A DNA stretch of 64,000 bases, from the NCBI GenBank assembly GCA_036873135.1, contig JAPTYO010000018.1:12143503-12207502 (forward strand), in the 5' to 3' direction. Position numbers and translations under genes: made by a program. Under the pieces are notes generated by a model, which worked only from the letters and a program-made list of their open reading frames with translations, had not been told where the DNA came from and ran no database searches. Below are positions 22,195 to 33,343 of the stretch, in pieces. Source of the DNA: Clarkia xantiana subsp. parviflora (taxonomy: Eukaryota > Streptophyta > Magnoliopsida > Myrtales > Onagraceae). Each line of letters opens with the position of its first letter. Positions within the stretch are counted from its first letter, which is position 1.

Positions 22195-24281
22195 ATGATT
22201 GAACTAGAGCATTATGATGATCAGGTCCCAGTCTCTTCGAGTGAGAGATTTGAGGCAGCAACACAAATGAACAATATGGTAAATGAAGATGGGGAAATTT
22301 TCATAATAAATCCAATGGGAGGAGTCAATCCAACCACCAAGATCACTGTTGCTGCAGGTGTGAATCAAGTCGGACCTGATGATCATGTTACTGAACCGAT
22401 GGATGAAAATCCAATTTTACCTCAACTACCTACTGCACCCAGTAGGAGTGGTACGACTAAGTCGGTTCCCGGTCATCATAACCATGGATTTAATCTCGGA
22501 GGTGGAAATCCGAGACCGAGAGGTCGTCCAAGAAAAGTTGTTGGTGAAATTTCAAGTAGCACTCTTGTTCCCAGTGGGAGTATTGCACCGATAATGAGCA
22601 GTATTCCTAGTGGGAGCGTAGTTCAAGTTCAAGATGAGACTAATGAGCCTAGACGTAGTCTAAGGTATCGAACTTCTCCTAAGAAGTATCCCATCGAAAG
22701 AGGTGAATCTTTTACCCTCACTTTGGTTGATGAACCGGTAACGGTTACACAAGCTATGGATCGACCTCAAGCGCAAGAATGGAGGATGAGATCGCATCTA
22801 TTAAAGCTAATTCGGTATGGTCTTTAGTCTATTTTCCTGCTAAGCGCAGAGCAATAGATGCCAAGTGGGTTCGGAAACTAAATCTCACTGCTGATAGAGC
22901 TGTCGAGCGATACAAAGCTCGACTCGTTGCAAAGGATATACCCAACTTCACGGAGTGGACTTTGACCAGACGTACTCACCTACTGTGCATTATACCACAG
23001 TAAGAGCCAATAAGCAAGCCTCGATTTGGAGCTGCACCAAATGGATGTTAAGACTGCATTCCTCCATGGTAACCTGGAGGAAGAGATCTATATGGAGCAG
23101 CCTAAGGGTTTTATTACTCCTCGAAACAAACATAAAGTTTGTAAACTCCAAAGATCTATCTACGGTCTTAAACAATCGTCATGGAAATGGTACCGCAGAT
23201 TCCACGAGGAAATCGTCAGAAATGGATTTGTGAATCTTCACGAGGATCCATGCGTGTACACGAAGACTTCCGAGTCTAAGTATGTCATCTTGAAATTATA
23301 TGTAGATTACATACTGATTGCCGGGAATGATGTGAGTTACATGAATGAATCAAAGTCCTCGCTGGCATCTGTATTTGAGATGAAAGACATGGGAGAAGCC
23401 ACGTACATCCTAGGCATTAAAATTTCTAGGGATCGTGTTGCTCGAAAGCTATGTCTCCCACAGGAATCCTATATCAACAAGTTGTTGAAAAGGTTCCGAC
23501 TACAGGATGCCAAACCCGTGGATACGCCGGTTGTGTTTGGGTGCGCGCTGTCGAAGCGTGATGGCCGAAGAACCAGGCTGAGCGTGAACAGATGAAAAGT
23601 GCAGAATACTTAAGTATGGTTGGCAGCTTAATGTATGCCATTCAATGCACTCGTCTAGACATCTGTTATGATGTGGGCCTAGTAGCACAATTCCAATCAG
23701 ATCCTGGCACATAACATCTATAGGCTATGAAACGAATAATTCAATACCTGAAAGGTACTCCTGACTACGTTTGTGCTATAATGGTGGTAAATTATAATTT
23801 TTGGGCTCAGTGATGCCGACCATGGTGGCGATCCTGATGATCGTAAGTCCACCTCAGGAGGAGTATTTCTCCTTGCTAATGTCGTCATTTCATGGATGAG
23901 CAAGAAGCAATCTTGTGTCGCGCTGTCAACGATGGAATCCGAATTCGTGGCCCTCTCTAAGAATGCACAAGAATTGGTCTGGCTTAATAGGCTCTTAACC
24001 GGCTCTTAACTGCGTTGCTTAGCATTAAGGACTGGAGTAAACCTGTGTAGGTATACTCTGACAGTCAAGCAGCAATTGCAGCAGTTAAGAACCCTAAGTA
24101 CAATAGCAGGACGAAACACATTGATATAAAATATAATTATGCAAAGAATATGGTTGATGACAAAGTAATCACATTAGAATACTTGTCTACTGATAGTATG
24201 ATGGCCTATCCATTAACTAAACCTTTACGCATGGATAATTTTTAAAAGCATGTTAAAATGCTGGGACTGCGTAGGGTTTAA
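22195..24281 (+). pseudogene. Copia pol of D1: RT and RNase H
   Basis: A Ser/Gly-rich connector (22195-22790, with RRSLRYRTSPKKYP) leads into the copia reverse transcriptase (EDEIASIKANSVWSL; HQMDVKTAFLHGNLEEEIYM; SIYGLKQSSWKWYRRF). RNase H follows (ADHGGDP near 23820, [31 protein letters not shown]). The catalytic motif reads YVDY instead of YVDD. There are frameshifts near 22790, 23000, 23590 and 23720. Dead. Confidence 0.88.
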
Positions 24282-24611
24282 GTAGCTTATATCGTGATTA
24301 CAACTTTTGAAACCTTGCTGAAAGAATTTCAACTTGAGTTTATGATTTTTACGACGTCATAATGTTTAAAGTTTATCGGATTTTTACGGTTTATAAAATA
24401 GCCGTAGGAGGGATAACCTCCAAAGTAAAATAATGTCGAATATGGACCAAGCCTCGTCACATAGGCTCGGTCGTCTTAACAGAGAAGAGGTTCTCCATTA
24501 GATCAAGACTGGCTAAGAACTAAGGTGGCAAACCTGGTTAAGCAGAACGATCATTTGGTTTTTGGAGTAACACGATATGATCTAATTTATGCAAATCACC
24601 GTTACGAACTT

Positions 24612-25977
24612 CTTTCGTAATAAAACCACATTCATGACCAGAATATGAATCTGCGATAGCATATGAAATTTCCCACTTCCTGACTAAACTTGGGATATGC
24701 TATCGACGCGTGCTTCATACTACGCGTGCCATGTTCGACCACGGGGTTAGGCTCGGTTGCGCTAGATACTTTCCACGAGATTCAGATGGGCACAAAATTC
24801 TTCAACTAGAGCGTGTGACTTATCCTGTATGCTATATGAAGAAGCATCTAAAGTATCCTCATGGACTCATAACTCAAACCTAAGGTTAGGCCCAATGTCC
24901 GTTTCCCGGCGTACGAACGCAGTGCTAAACAAAAAGACCAAGTGACCATGTCTTTGGAAACCGGTTGGGTTTGAGTAAGGGTATGAGTGATGGGGATGGT
25001 CAAGTACACCTGTAATTCTCCGACTCTTTTATTCACTAGGTGGCCACCAACCTGACATTAGTTGAAAGGTTGTGAATACTTGTACGGATGCCCTGAAGGA
25101 GTATTCCTATGTGGAAACTGGGCAATTGGAGAATGACAGTTGACCTAAGATACAGCGCAGCACTTTATTTTAACATGTTGATTAGACATGGGGAATCAAC
25201 GTTCCGCGAGCGCTACAACACTCCTAACAGATGAGTAGCACAATGCCCGTTGTGTCCGCCGGTCGCACACCGAACTTTGAATGAACTACTCGGAGCAGGG
25301 AATGGATCGAAGACCAAATGCAGATGTGTTGGAGAACAACATATTAATAGGCACCCTCCCATTCCGACGAGTGGGAGCTGTAAGCATTTGGACTATGGAC
25401 CGCCGTAATTGGGAGCCCATTAATTAAGTCCATGAACCTATTTAATTAGGTAGTGTCATATTAGGGATTTTGGGCTAGGCCTAAAATCCCAATTGGCATG
25501 GGAGGCCCAAAATTGGGCATCCCTCCTTACATGGCCGGCCGAAATAATGATAGGGGTAAAGTGGACTTTTGTCCACTTTACTCATCTTATAAATAGGGAG
25601 TCCTAGGAGGTTTCATAACACTAATGCCATTCCTCTCTTCCTAAGTTGTGAGATTAAAAGAAAACCCTCCTCCCTATTTACTACATAGTTCGGCCGAATC
25701 TACACAACCAAAGAGGTGCCAAATTGCGTCGGGCAATTTATTCCAAGAAATCCATCCCGTGAAGAATCGACTGAGGCTTTTCTGTGAGGCATAATCCGCG
25801 TAGGGCATCTCTAACAGGAACCTCTATAGGGAACCGTCCGGCGGATCGAGAACTCCCCTCAACGGTCTTGGGCTACATGAAATATTGTAGGTATGTGCAT
25901 CTTATTCCGCTGCATATTAGTTACCATGCACGTATCTGGGGTTTTGTTTTCGTAATATAAAACCCCTAAATCGTACA
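24612..25977 (+). repeat. 3' LTR of D1
   Basis: About 1.37 kb, defined by comparison with the inverted copy in D3 (32192-33343 plus 53124-53363). A TATA box TATAAATA is at 25588-25595. A GTGGACTTTTGTCCAC hairpin lies just upstream at about 25561. An inverted pair GCGATAGCAT / ATGCTATCG lies near its start (24650-24710). The terminal bases are degraded, so the start is approximate. Confidence 0.7.
25588..25595 (+). promoter_or_regulatory. Copia LTR TATA box
   Basis: TATAAATAGGG in the D1 LTR, at the position of the minus-strand TATA of the D3 LTR (about 32573-32582). Confidence 0.6.
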
Positions 25978-26314
25978 GTCACTGGGCCTTTTTGTTCGGG
26001 CACTGATTTCGTCTGCCTGGAGGCGAACATTGAGCCCAACCTAAGAAACGAGTTCTGAGTGGTAAGGATACTTCGGGCGCTCCTTCAGTAAGCACCCGGG
26101 ATCAGTCACACACTCATGGTGAAGAAGTTTGCGCCCATCACAACCTCGGAAGATTCCACCTAGCACAACCAAGCCTGACCCCGTGGTCGAACATGGCACG
26201 CGCGGTATGAAGTGCGCGTTGATAGCATAACCTGAACTTACATATTGTTAGGAGTGGAAATGTCATATAATATCGCAGATTTCATATTGCCCAGAATGTG
26301 GTTTCCAATGAACA
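25978..26314 (-). repeat. Partial copia LTR of D2
   Basis: It matches D3 LTR sequence 33240-33343 and 53124-53363 (GGCCTTTTTGTTC, GCGAACATTGAGCC, GAAGAAGTTTGCGCCC). Only the U3-proximal part on the minus strand is present. It is cut sharply where the D1 LTR ends. Confidence 0.75.
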
Positions 26315-26318
26315 GAGT

Positions 26319-26535
26319 TATTAAGTTCTATAATATGGAGAGGAGGGTTGAACCATAAGGAGATATAAAATATGAATGTATAAATGATTCAACCAAGTAT
26401 TTACATGTTAGGATGCCACTATATATAGGAGATCAATCCTAACTAACTAGTCAACTATACAAGTCAACCTAAGGTACCATGTATCTATACAAGTATGAGT
26501 ACCTATCAATGTATATACAATATGTACCTCTAACA
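26319..26535 (-). repeat. 3' LTR of G
   Basis: 217 bp. On the minus strand it begins TGTTAGAGGTACATATTG and ends GAACTTAATA. Confidence 0.92.
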
Positions 26536-26556
26536 TCCCCCATCTTTTCCTTCTTC
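26536..26556 (-). other. Polypurine tract of G
   Basis: The minus strand is all purine except one T and abuts the 3' LTR. It is the priming site for plus-strand synthesis. Confidence 0.8.
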
Positions 26557-27188
26557 TTACTTTCTAAATAATTAAAAGGAAAATTTTAGAGAAAAGGTCG
26601 ATGATGAATGAAATGCCAAGGTCCAATCAAAACCCGGTCAAAAAGAGCCAAGGGTAAATCCGTTCAAAATGAGCCAATGAAATTTCAAAACCCGCTCAAA
26701 TGATCCATGGGAAATTCAAAACCCGCTCCAAAATGCCAAGGTTGATAACCCGGTCTTCACAAAACGTCCCCTCGAAAATCCAATTTTCGGGATACGGCCC
26801 CAAACTTGAGAACTGTCCTCAAAACATCCCCAAAGTCTTCAAAAGCTCTAAAGAAGCCCCAATATTTAGGACTATCCTCAAAATAGCCCCAAACTTCACA
26901 AAATCAGCAAAAATGCTCCAAACTCTGAAACTGCTCCAAAACAGCCCCGAAGTCTTCAAAAGAGCATCCCAAATTTGAAAACTGCCTAAAACAGCCCCAA
27001 ATATCCAAAAGCTTGCAAAGAAGCCCCAAACTTCATAAAACTCAAAAATCAGCCCCCAAATTCGCACAAAAAATCGGCCAAAATAGACCAAGCACGTGCA
27101 GGGCACATGCGGGTGCACAAGGGTGTACGAGACGAGCCAACTCCATGCTGAAAATCCGGTGCATGAGGGAGCACGTCACAGAAGGCAC

Positions 27189-27284
27189 AGGTCGCGGGTT
27201 CGAAACCAGCGAAACGCAGAATTTCCACGAATTACAGAAGCAACAGGTCGTGTGTTCGAATCCAGCGAGACGCAGCAATTTCCA
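27189..27284 (+). repeat. Tandem tRNA-like (B-box) units in G
   Basis: Two copies about 56 bp apart carry GGTTCGAAACC (27197-27207) and TGTTCGAATCC (27253-27263). Each is one mismatch from the pol III B-box GGTTCGANTCC, and both sit in a shared context CAGGTCG...CCAGCGA. No full cloverleaf is evident. Confidence 0.55.
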
Positions 27285-28077
27285 GATTATTCAAACCTGA
27301 GCAGAATATGAAGATCTTCACATCTTCAAAGTGTTCTTCAAGTGTTCTTCAACAAAAACAATTTGATTCAACTCCAAATCGTCGAAATCGAACAACAAAC
27401 CAACTGGAATCCAATAGCAACCTAAAGGCGCAACTAATACAGTCCAAATTGCAGCAAATAATCGATTATCCAAATCGAATTTGATGAAATTGCAGCAACA
27501 TAACAGCAGTATCAAGAACACAGCAACTTCGAACCAATAACAGATCAAATTGATCAAATCCACAGCAGAAATCAACAAATTGCAGCTTGGAATCAATATC
27601 AGCATCAAATGCGAATGAAATGCATCCAAAATCACAGCAAATGATCAAGAAATAAGCTCGAATTCGAAGATCGAACTTCAAGCAGTAAAATAGGCGCGAA
27701 ATCTGAATTTGAATCAGAATTACCTCCAAGAAGCTTCGAAAATCTTCACAAAAGCTTCGCAATGATGTCCAGAATGCATGTGAAGTGCAGAATCGAAGCA
27801 ATAATCTCCAAATCAAGGAGAATCGAAGATCACAGAGGCAACAGAATGAATAACAGCAAGTATGCAAACACCATGCTGGCATAGGCAAACACAGAAATAC
27901 CAATTCTGCCAATTCCGAAACTCAAATCCAGCTAAACTTCAAGCAGAAACTCAGATCGAGATCGACTTAGCTCAGATCGAACAAATTGAACTCAACAACA
28001 CAGCAGCAATCACAGATCACAGCAACCAGAATCATCTCAAATCAGAATTGCAGAGCCGCTGAAATGAAGCAGATCTT

Positions 28078-28165
28078 CATATGCAAACATGCAGCAGTCT
28101 ATGTAAACACCAGATCAGCTCCATATGCAAACATGCAGCAGTCTATGTAAACACCAGATCAACTC
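28078..28165. repeat. 44-bp tandem duplication in G
   Basis: ATGCAAACATGCAGCAGTCT starts at 28081 and again at 28125, two nearly identical units next to the PBS side of G. Confidence 0.9.
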
Positions 28166-28245
28166 CATGCTCAATCTTCAAGATCCAAATCGATGAATGC
28201 AAAATCCTCTCGAAAAATTATGAAACCGAAGCAAAAAATACCGTA

Positions 28246-28257
28246 GCTCTTATACCA
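28246..28257 (-). other. Primer binding site of G
   Basis: TGGTATAAGAGC on the minus strand has one mismatch to the common TGGTATCAGAGC initiator-Met tRNA primer site. Confidence 0.85.
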
Positions 28258-28474
28258 TATTAAGTTCTATAATGTGGAGAGGAGGGTTGAACCATAAGGA
28301 GATATAAAATATGAATGTATAAATGATTCAACCAAGTATTTACATGTTAGGATGCCACTATATATAGGAGATCAATCCTAACTAACTAGTCAACTATACA
28401 AGTCAACCTAAGGTACCATGTATCTATACAAGTATGAGTACCTATCAATGTATATACAATATGTACATCTAATA
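28258..28474 (-). repeat. 5' LTR of G
   Basis: 217 bp. On the minus strand its first bases are TATTAG, where the other LTR has TGTTAG, so the terminal TG is mutated. It differs from the 3' LTR at only a few bases, suggesting a fairly recent insertion. Confidence 0.92.
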
Positions 28475-28628
28475 AGAGTTAATCACGGTGTTATGCAAAA
28501 CAATGATCATGTCGTGTTACCCTGAAACCAAATGATTGTTTTGCTTAACCAGGTTTATCTTTCAAAACACCGTTGTTCTTAGCCGGTCTTGACTTGCTTT
28601 TCAAAAACTTCCTTGCGTAAAGGTTTGG

Positions 28629-29798
28629 TCAATGGGTCTGCCACCATTCTCTCAGAGGACAAGTATTCTTCGCATAATTATATATAACCTTAACGTGTTT
28701 CGTCCTACTATGGTATTTTTGATTCAAAATTGCTGTTATAGCTACTTGACTGTCAGAGTAAATCATCACGGGTTTACTCCCGTCCTCGACATCAACCATA
28801 GCAGTCAAGAGTCTCTTTAGCCAGACATCCTCATGTGCATTCTTCGAGAGGGCCACGAATTCAGATTCCATTATAGACAACGCGACACAGGATTGCTTCT
28901 TGCTCATCCATGAAATGACGACATTAGCAAGGAGAAATACTCCTCCTGAGGTGAACTTACGATTATCCGGATCGCCACCATGGTCAGCGTCACTGAACCA
29001 AGACAACTCAAGCTTACTACCCTCATAACACAGTCCGTAGTCGGCAGTATCTTTCAGATATCGAATAATTCATTACGGCTCGTAAATTTTGATATCCAGG
29101 GTCTGATTTGAAACATGCTACTAAGCCAATAACGTAACAAATATATGGACGAGTGCATTGCATGATGTACATCAGACTGACAACCATACTGAGGTACTCT
29201 GCACTTTTCATTTGTTCACGCTCCGCCTGGTCTTTTGGGCACTCACGCTTCGACTACACGCACCCAAAAACAACCGGCGTATCCACAGGTTTAGCATCTT
29301 GGAGACTGAACCTTCTCAAAAAAAATTTGATATAGGCTTCTTGGGAAAGAAATAGTTTACGAGCAACCCGATCCCTAGAAATCTAAGCGGCTATGATGTA
29401 CGTGGCTTCTCCCATGTCCTTCATCTCGAATACAAATGCCAGCCAGGACTTTGAAATTCATTCAAATAACTCACATCGTTCGCAGCAATTACTATGTCGT
29501 TTATGTATGATGTCAAGATAACATACTTAGACTCAGTGGTCTTGGTGTACACGCAGGGATCCTCGTGAAGATTCACGAATCTGTTGCCAACGATTTCCAC
29601 GTGGAACCTGCGGTACCATTTCTGGGACGATTTTTTAAGACCATAGATCCATTTTTGAAATTTACAAACTTTACGTTCGTTAGGGGTTATGAAACCCTCT
29701 GGTTGCTCCATGTAAATATCTACCTTCAAGTTTCCATGAAGGAATGCACTCTTAAAATCCATTTGGTGCATCTCCAGATCGAGGATTAGTTTTACCAT
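28629..29798 (-). pseudogene. Copia pol of D2: RT and RNase H
   Basis: RT covers 29798-29421 (HQMDFKSAFLHGNLKVDIYM, WIYGLKKSSQKWYRRF, NLHEDPCVYTKTTESKYVIL). The catalytic motif is YIND instead of YVDD. RNase H lies at 29006-28629 ([32 protein letters not shown]). There are frameshifts near 29420 and 29015. It is the same family as D1 and D3. Confidence 0.88.
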
Positions 29799-29887
29799 AA
29801 ATAGGGGTTAGGTTACATGTAAAAGGAACACAACAGAAAACTAGCAAATGAAAAAAAAAATATTTTCGCCTCGCAATCTATGCACTA

Positions 29888-29926
<39 letters not shown>

Positions 29927-30000
29927 ATCTCTCTATCTCTCTATCTCTCTATCTCTCTCTCTCTCTCATTATTTCTCTCTCTATCTCTATTCCTCTCTCT
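29888..30000. repeat. (CT)n-rich microsatellite
   Basis: An imperfect CT repeat interrupted by TTTC and CTAT units. Confidence 0.95.
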
Positions 30001-30280
30001 CCTGCGCCGTTTCTTCCCTCCAGCCCGCCGGATTTCCAGACCGCCGCCTGACCTTCAGCTAGCCGGCCCGACGTATCCGACCTCCATCCTGTCACCTGTG
30101 CCACCGCCAATCACCTGCTGTCGTTGCTGCTTGCTCTGGTTTTCCTTCCCTGCTGTTGTTGCTCCTTCCCTTGCCTATGCTGGTCTTCGCTACCACCACG
30201 AGTCAGATCGCCGCCTGACCCGAAGCTTGCCTGCCAGTTTGCCAGAGTTGCTTCACTGCCTCACCTAACCACCCTCGACC
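30001..30280. other. GC-rich segment of unknown origin
   Basis: This stretch (GCCGCC, CCGGCCCG, CTGCTGTTGTTGCTCC) is compositionally unlike its AT-rich neighbours. It joins a CT repeat on one side and a copia fragment on the other. It resembles a transcript leader, of a host gene or of a LINE, but no coding frame can be assigned. Confidence 0.4.
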
Positions 30281-30559
30281 GTAATAAACCCAGTGGGAGA
30301 AGTCAATCCAACCACGCAAATCACTGTTGCTGCGGATGCGAATCAAATGGAACCTGCTCATCATGTTGCTGAACCGTTGGATGAGAATCCTATAATTCCT
30401 CAACTACCTGCTGGTAACAGTGGGAGTGGGACAACCAAATTGGTTCCTAATCCTAGTAACCGTGGAATTCATCTCGTAGGTAGAATCCCGAGACCAAGAG
30501 GTCGTCTTAGAAAAGTGTTAGGTGAAGTTTCAAGCAACGCCCTAGTTCCCAGTGGGAGT
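30281..30559 (+). mobile_element. D4: copia pol connector fragment
   Basis: Plus-strand sequence homologous to 22310-22590 of D1 (EVNPTTQITVAADANQ, RIPRPRGRLRKVLGEVSSN, LVPSG). It is the Ser/Pro-rich linker between integrase and RT. It is cut at 30559 by the LTR of F. Confidence 0.8.
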
Positions 30560-31368
30560 TGTTGGATATACGCCCAAGATATCATAAATTGGGCCCGATA
30601 ATTGGGCCACAATCGATTGCAATTCGAAACTTGAATAACGGACACCCTAGGCCCAATACGTAGGCCCAAAAAATCCCCGAGTGGCGAAAACCACTCGGGG
30701 ATAACCCAAGGAGGTATCTCTGCTCGGGTTACCCAAGCAAGGCACTAGGGGTACCCACCCGGGTAACCCCCCCCCCCTTCGTCCGGACTAGCCCCACACG
30801 TCTGAACGCCTCTCCCAGGACGATATTTCGCCCGGGGGGCGCCCTCGGAGACCACTCTCACAACACTTAACCTCTTTAAACTCACGTACGGTCGAACCAA
30901 GGTCAAGTGCACCATATTTACGGTCAAGGCCAAATTATATTACGAAACTGCCACAACCGGACCGAGAAAGCACCGGAACCGGGGCGGTCAATAGGAACTC
31001 TATAAATAAGAGCTCTCCTCCCATCATTTAAGGGTAATCTTGCTATCTCTCTCTAGCACTTACTTTCTCCCTCTAAAAACCTATACTCATTTAAGCGGAG
31101 ATGGCTCTTCGAGTACCACCACCCACTTGTGGTCTCAGTATTGCCCCTTTGCAGGTATCTCGAGGAGAAGGAATGACGGAGGTCCGAAGCAAGAAGGCAC
31201 TTAGGACACCGTGTGAGAACATTGTCTCTCTTCGGGGAAAGACAATAGAAGCCCACGGAACGAGGATACGGGAAGAAGAAGCCCACGGAGTGGGAATACT
31301 AGAAGGAAAAGCCCAAGAAGCGGGAATACTAGAAGGAGAAGCCCACGAAGGAGACTCGTGTGCAAACA
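30560..31368 (+). repeat. LTR of F
   Basis: It is 809 bp with TATAAATA at 31001-31008. It has a perfect 12-bp stem with CGAAAA loop at 30673-30702. Purine-rich repeated units GAAGCCCACGGA / GAAAAGCCCAAGAA / GAGAAGCCCACGAA lie near 31250-31350. Confidence 0.65.
31001..31008 (+). promoter_or_regulatory. TATA box in LTR of F
   Basis: TATAAATAAGAGC lies about 365 bp before the LTR end, a usual place for an LTR promoter. Confidence 0.6.
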
Positions 31369-32191
31369 TTGGCGTCATCTGAGGATTCGAGCACCAAGCA
31401 CGTAGCCCAATACATGTGCTCGATGGAAACAAACAAAAGGGAGTAGTAGCCAAGTACCAACTATAGGTCTCCAGGAGCCTAGCATCCGGGGGCAACAACC
31501 AAAGGATGCTAAGCAACCGTCGTCCAATGGAGAAAAACACTCCTTGATAACACTCCATCAAGCTCCAAGACACCATGGTCGGTAGTCAATCAACAACTAC
31601 CTCCCTCACTTCTAATGAAAGACAAGCCCCTAGTGGGGGCAACAATCAAACACCCAAGAACAGGCCAGAAGGCCAAAGAAGTGGATGCATATAACTCCCC
31701 CCCCCCCCCCCCAATATGAACAAAAGGATAACCCCAAATAAGAAGGGCCACTACAAACAACATGGCCTATCACGCCTACTTTGAGACAAATGACATCCAA
31801 GGGGTTCAAATACGATATGCATTTCCATGGAGAACCATATGGAGGAGTACCATCATATGTAATCCCGCCCAAGATATACCTAAGGAGCCACGCCGGTCAC
31901 ATCAAGTTTTATGTCAACTAAAGACATCTTGTTGACTAATAAAAACGCAATGAGGGACCGTTAATCGCCACCAACAACGACAATATTACGTTCCCACAGG
32001 GATGGGACAATTCGCTGCGAAAGCAGAGAATACCCCTTCAACCCAGCCTGCAAGGAAAACACCTCCCCCTCCTTCTACCAAACACAATACTCATTTTTGA
32101 GCTAAATGCCACTTCTACATCAAAGGAGGGACAACACTGAATGAGGGGCAGCACCAAACATATGCTCATCGCAAGGGCCGTTAATGACTTA

Positions 32192-33343
32192 TGTTAGATT
32201 ATGGGGAGTAATCACTACGGAAACTAAAACCATGGTACATGCTATTAATCGAAATTACGCAGCGGAAGATTCACACATACCTCTACAGTTGTCCGTAGTC
32301 CCAAGATCTTTGCAGGAGGGAGTTCACGATCCTCCGGTCGGCACCCGTAGGGTTCTTGTGAAGGAAGCCCTACGTGGTATATTCTTCACAACAAAGCCTC
32401 TGATCAATTCTTGGCAAGGGACAGATCTTTGGAGTGTTTGCTCGAAAGCAAATTGGCACACCCTTGGTGGATACATAGTTCGTCCGAAGTATGGTGTATT
32501 TGGGGGAAGGGTTTTCTCTCAAATCACCACTTGAAGAAAATTGTGATTAACCCAAATAAAACCCATAACTCCCCATATATATAGGAGGAGTAAAGTGGAA
32601 AAAATTCCACTTTACCTCCTCACTAATATTCGGTCGGCCAATACTATAGGGAGGCCCAATTTTGGGCCTCTCGTGTCAATTGGGATTTTGGTCTGGCCCA
32701 ATGTCTTAATGTGACATGTACCCAATTAACTTAGGTAACGTATACATATAATGGGCTTCCATTTACGGCGCCCATCACCATATGCTTACAGCTCCCACTC
32801 GCCGGAATAGGAGGGTGCCTGTTAATGTATTGTCGTCCAAATCTGCATCAACATTTTACTCCTTCGACCTCGTCCTTTGCTTCCAAATAGTTCATACGAG
32901 GTTTGCCATGCGACCGGCGGACACGACGGGCATCGTGCTGCTCATCTGTTAGGAGTGTTGTAGCGCTCGCGGAACGTTGATTCCCTTTTCTCCAATCAAC
33001 CTTTTATAAACAACATTTATATAGTGTCACGCAGTATCCTAGGTCAACTGGTAATTCCCTTTTGCCTAGTTTCCTCATAGGAACACTTCTCCAAGGCATC
33101 CGTACAAGTATTCACAACCTTCAACTAACATCCGGTTGGTGGCCACCTTAGTGAATACAAGAGTTGATGAATTACAGGTGAACTTGACCATGCTCATCGC
33201 TTATATCCTTAGTCAAACCGAACCGGTTTCCAAAGACGTGGTCATTAGGCCTTTTTGTTCAGCAATACGCTCGTACGCCGGGAAGCGAACATTGAGCCGG
33301 ACCTTAGATATTAGTTCTGAGTCCGTGAGGATACTTTAGGTGC
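32192..33343 (-). repeat. D3 3' LTR, part 1
   Basis: On the plus strand it starts TGTTAGATTATGGGGAG. It contains a minus-strand TATA run (TATATATA, about 32573-32582). It ends at the target site GGTGC (33339-33343) of element E. Confidence 0.85.

Larger units (their letters stand above)
22080..25977 (+). mobile_element. D1: 5'-truncated Ty1/copia element
   Basis: Plus-strand copia remnant with pol (22195-24281) and a 3' LTR (about 24612-25977). No 5' LTR or gag is found. Its LTR end directly abuts an inverted, partial LTR of the same family (D2) at 25978. The family is shared with D2, D3 and D4. Confidence 0.82.
26319..28474 (-). mobile_element. G: short non-autonomous LTR retrotransposon
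   Basis: Two 217-bp LTRs (26319-26535, 28258-28474) are nearly identical and flanked by the 5-bp duplication AGAGT (26314-26318, 28475-28479). The PBS TGGTATAAGAGC (minus strand, 28257-28246) directly abuts the 5' LTR. It resembles the initiator-Met primer site TGGTATCAGAGC. The PPT is at 26536-26556. The 1.72-kb internal region has no recognisable protein, so it must depend on proteins supplied in trans. The size lies between TRIM and LARD classes. Confidence 0.92.
25978..29840 (-). mobile_element. D2: partial Ty1/copia element, interrupted by G
   Basis: Minus-strand remnant: a 3' LTR piece (25978-26314), then pol (28629-29798). G (26319-28474) lies just inside the LTR/pol boundary with TSD AGAGT. 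It faces D1 tail to tail. The upstream copia region is replaced at about 29840 by a low-complexity segment. Confidence 0.8.
30560..32191 (+). mobile_element. F: LTR and 5' internal part of a retrotransposon
   Basis: The LTR 30560-31368 runs TGTTGGATATACG to GTGCAAACA. It is followed by the primer-site-like TTGGCGTCATCTGAGG and about 820 bp of internal DNA with no recognisable protein. A poly-C run is at 31697-31712. F inserted into D4 and is in turn cut at 32192 by the LTR of D3. Its remaining part may lie beyond the window, on the far side of D3. Confidence 0.65.

Noticed and set aside
27189..27284. tRNA gene
   Set aside because: Only B-box-like motifs. No acceptor stem or A-box and no cloverleaf could be drawn.
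27466..27912. Cys/Leu-rich 148-residue minus-strand frame in G
   Set aside because: Low complexity, derived from CAGCAA/CAAATC-rich sequence. No domain and no similarity to retroelement proteins.
29848..30062. Ser/Leu-rich frames over the CT repeat
   Set aside because: Microsatellite translation.
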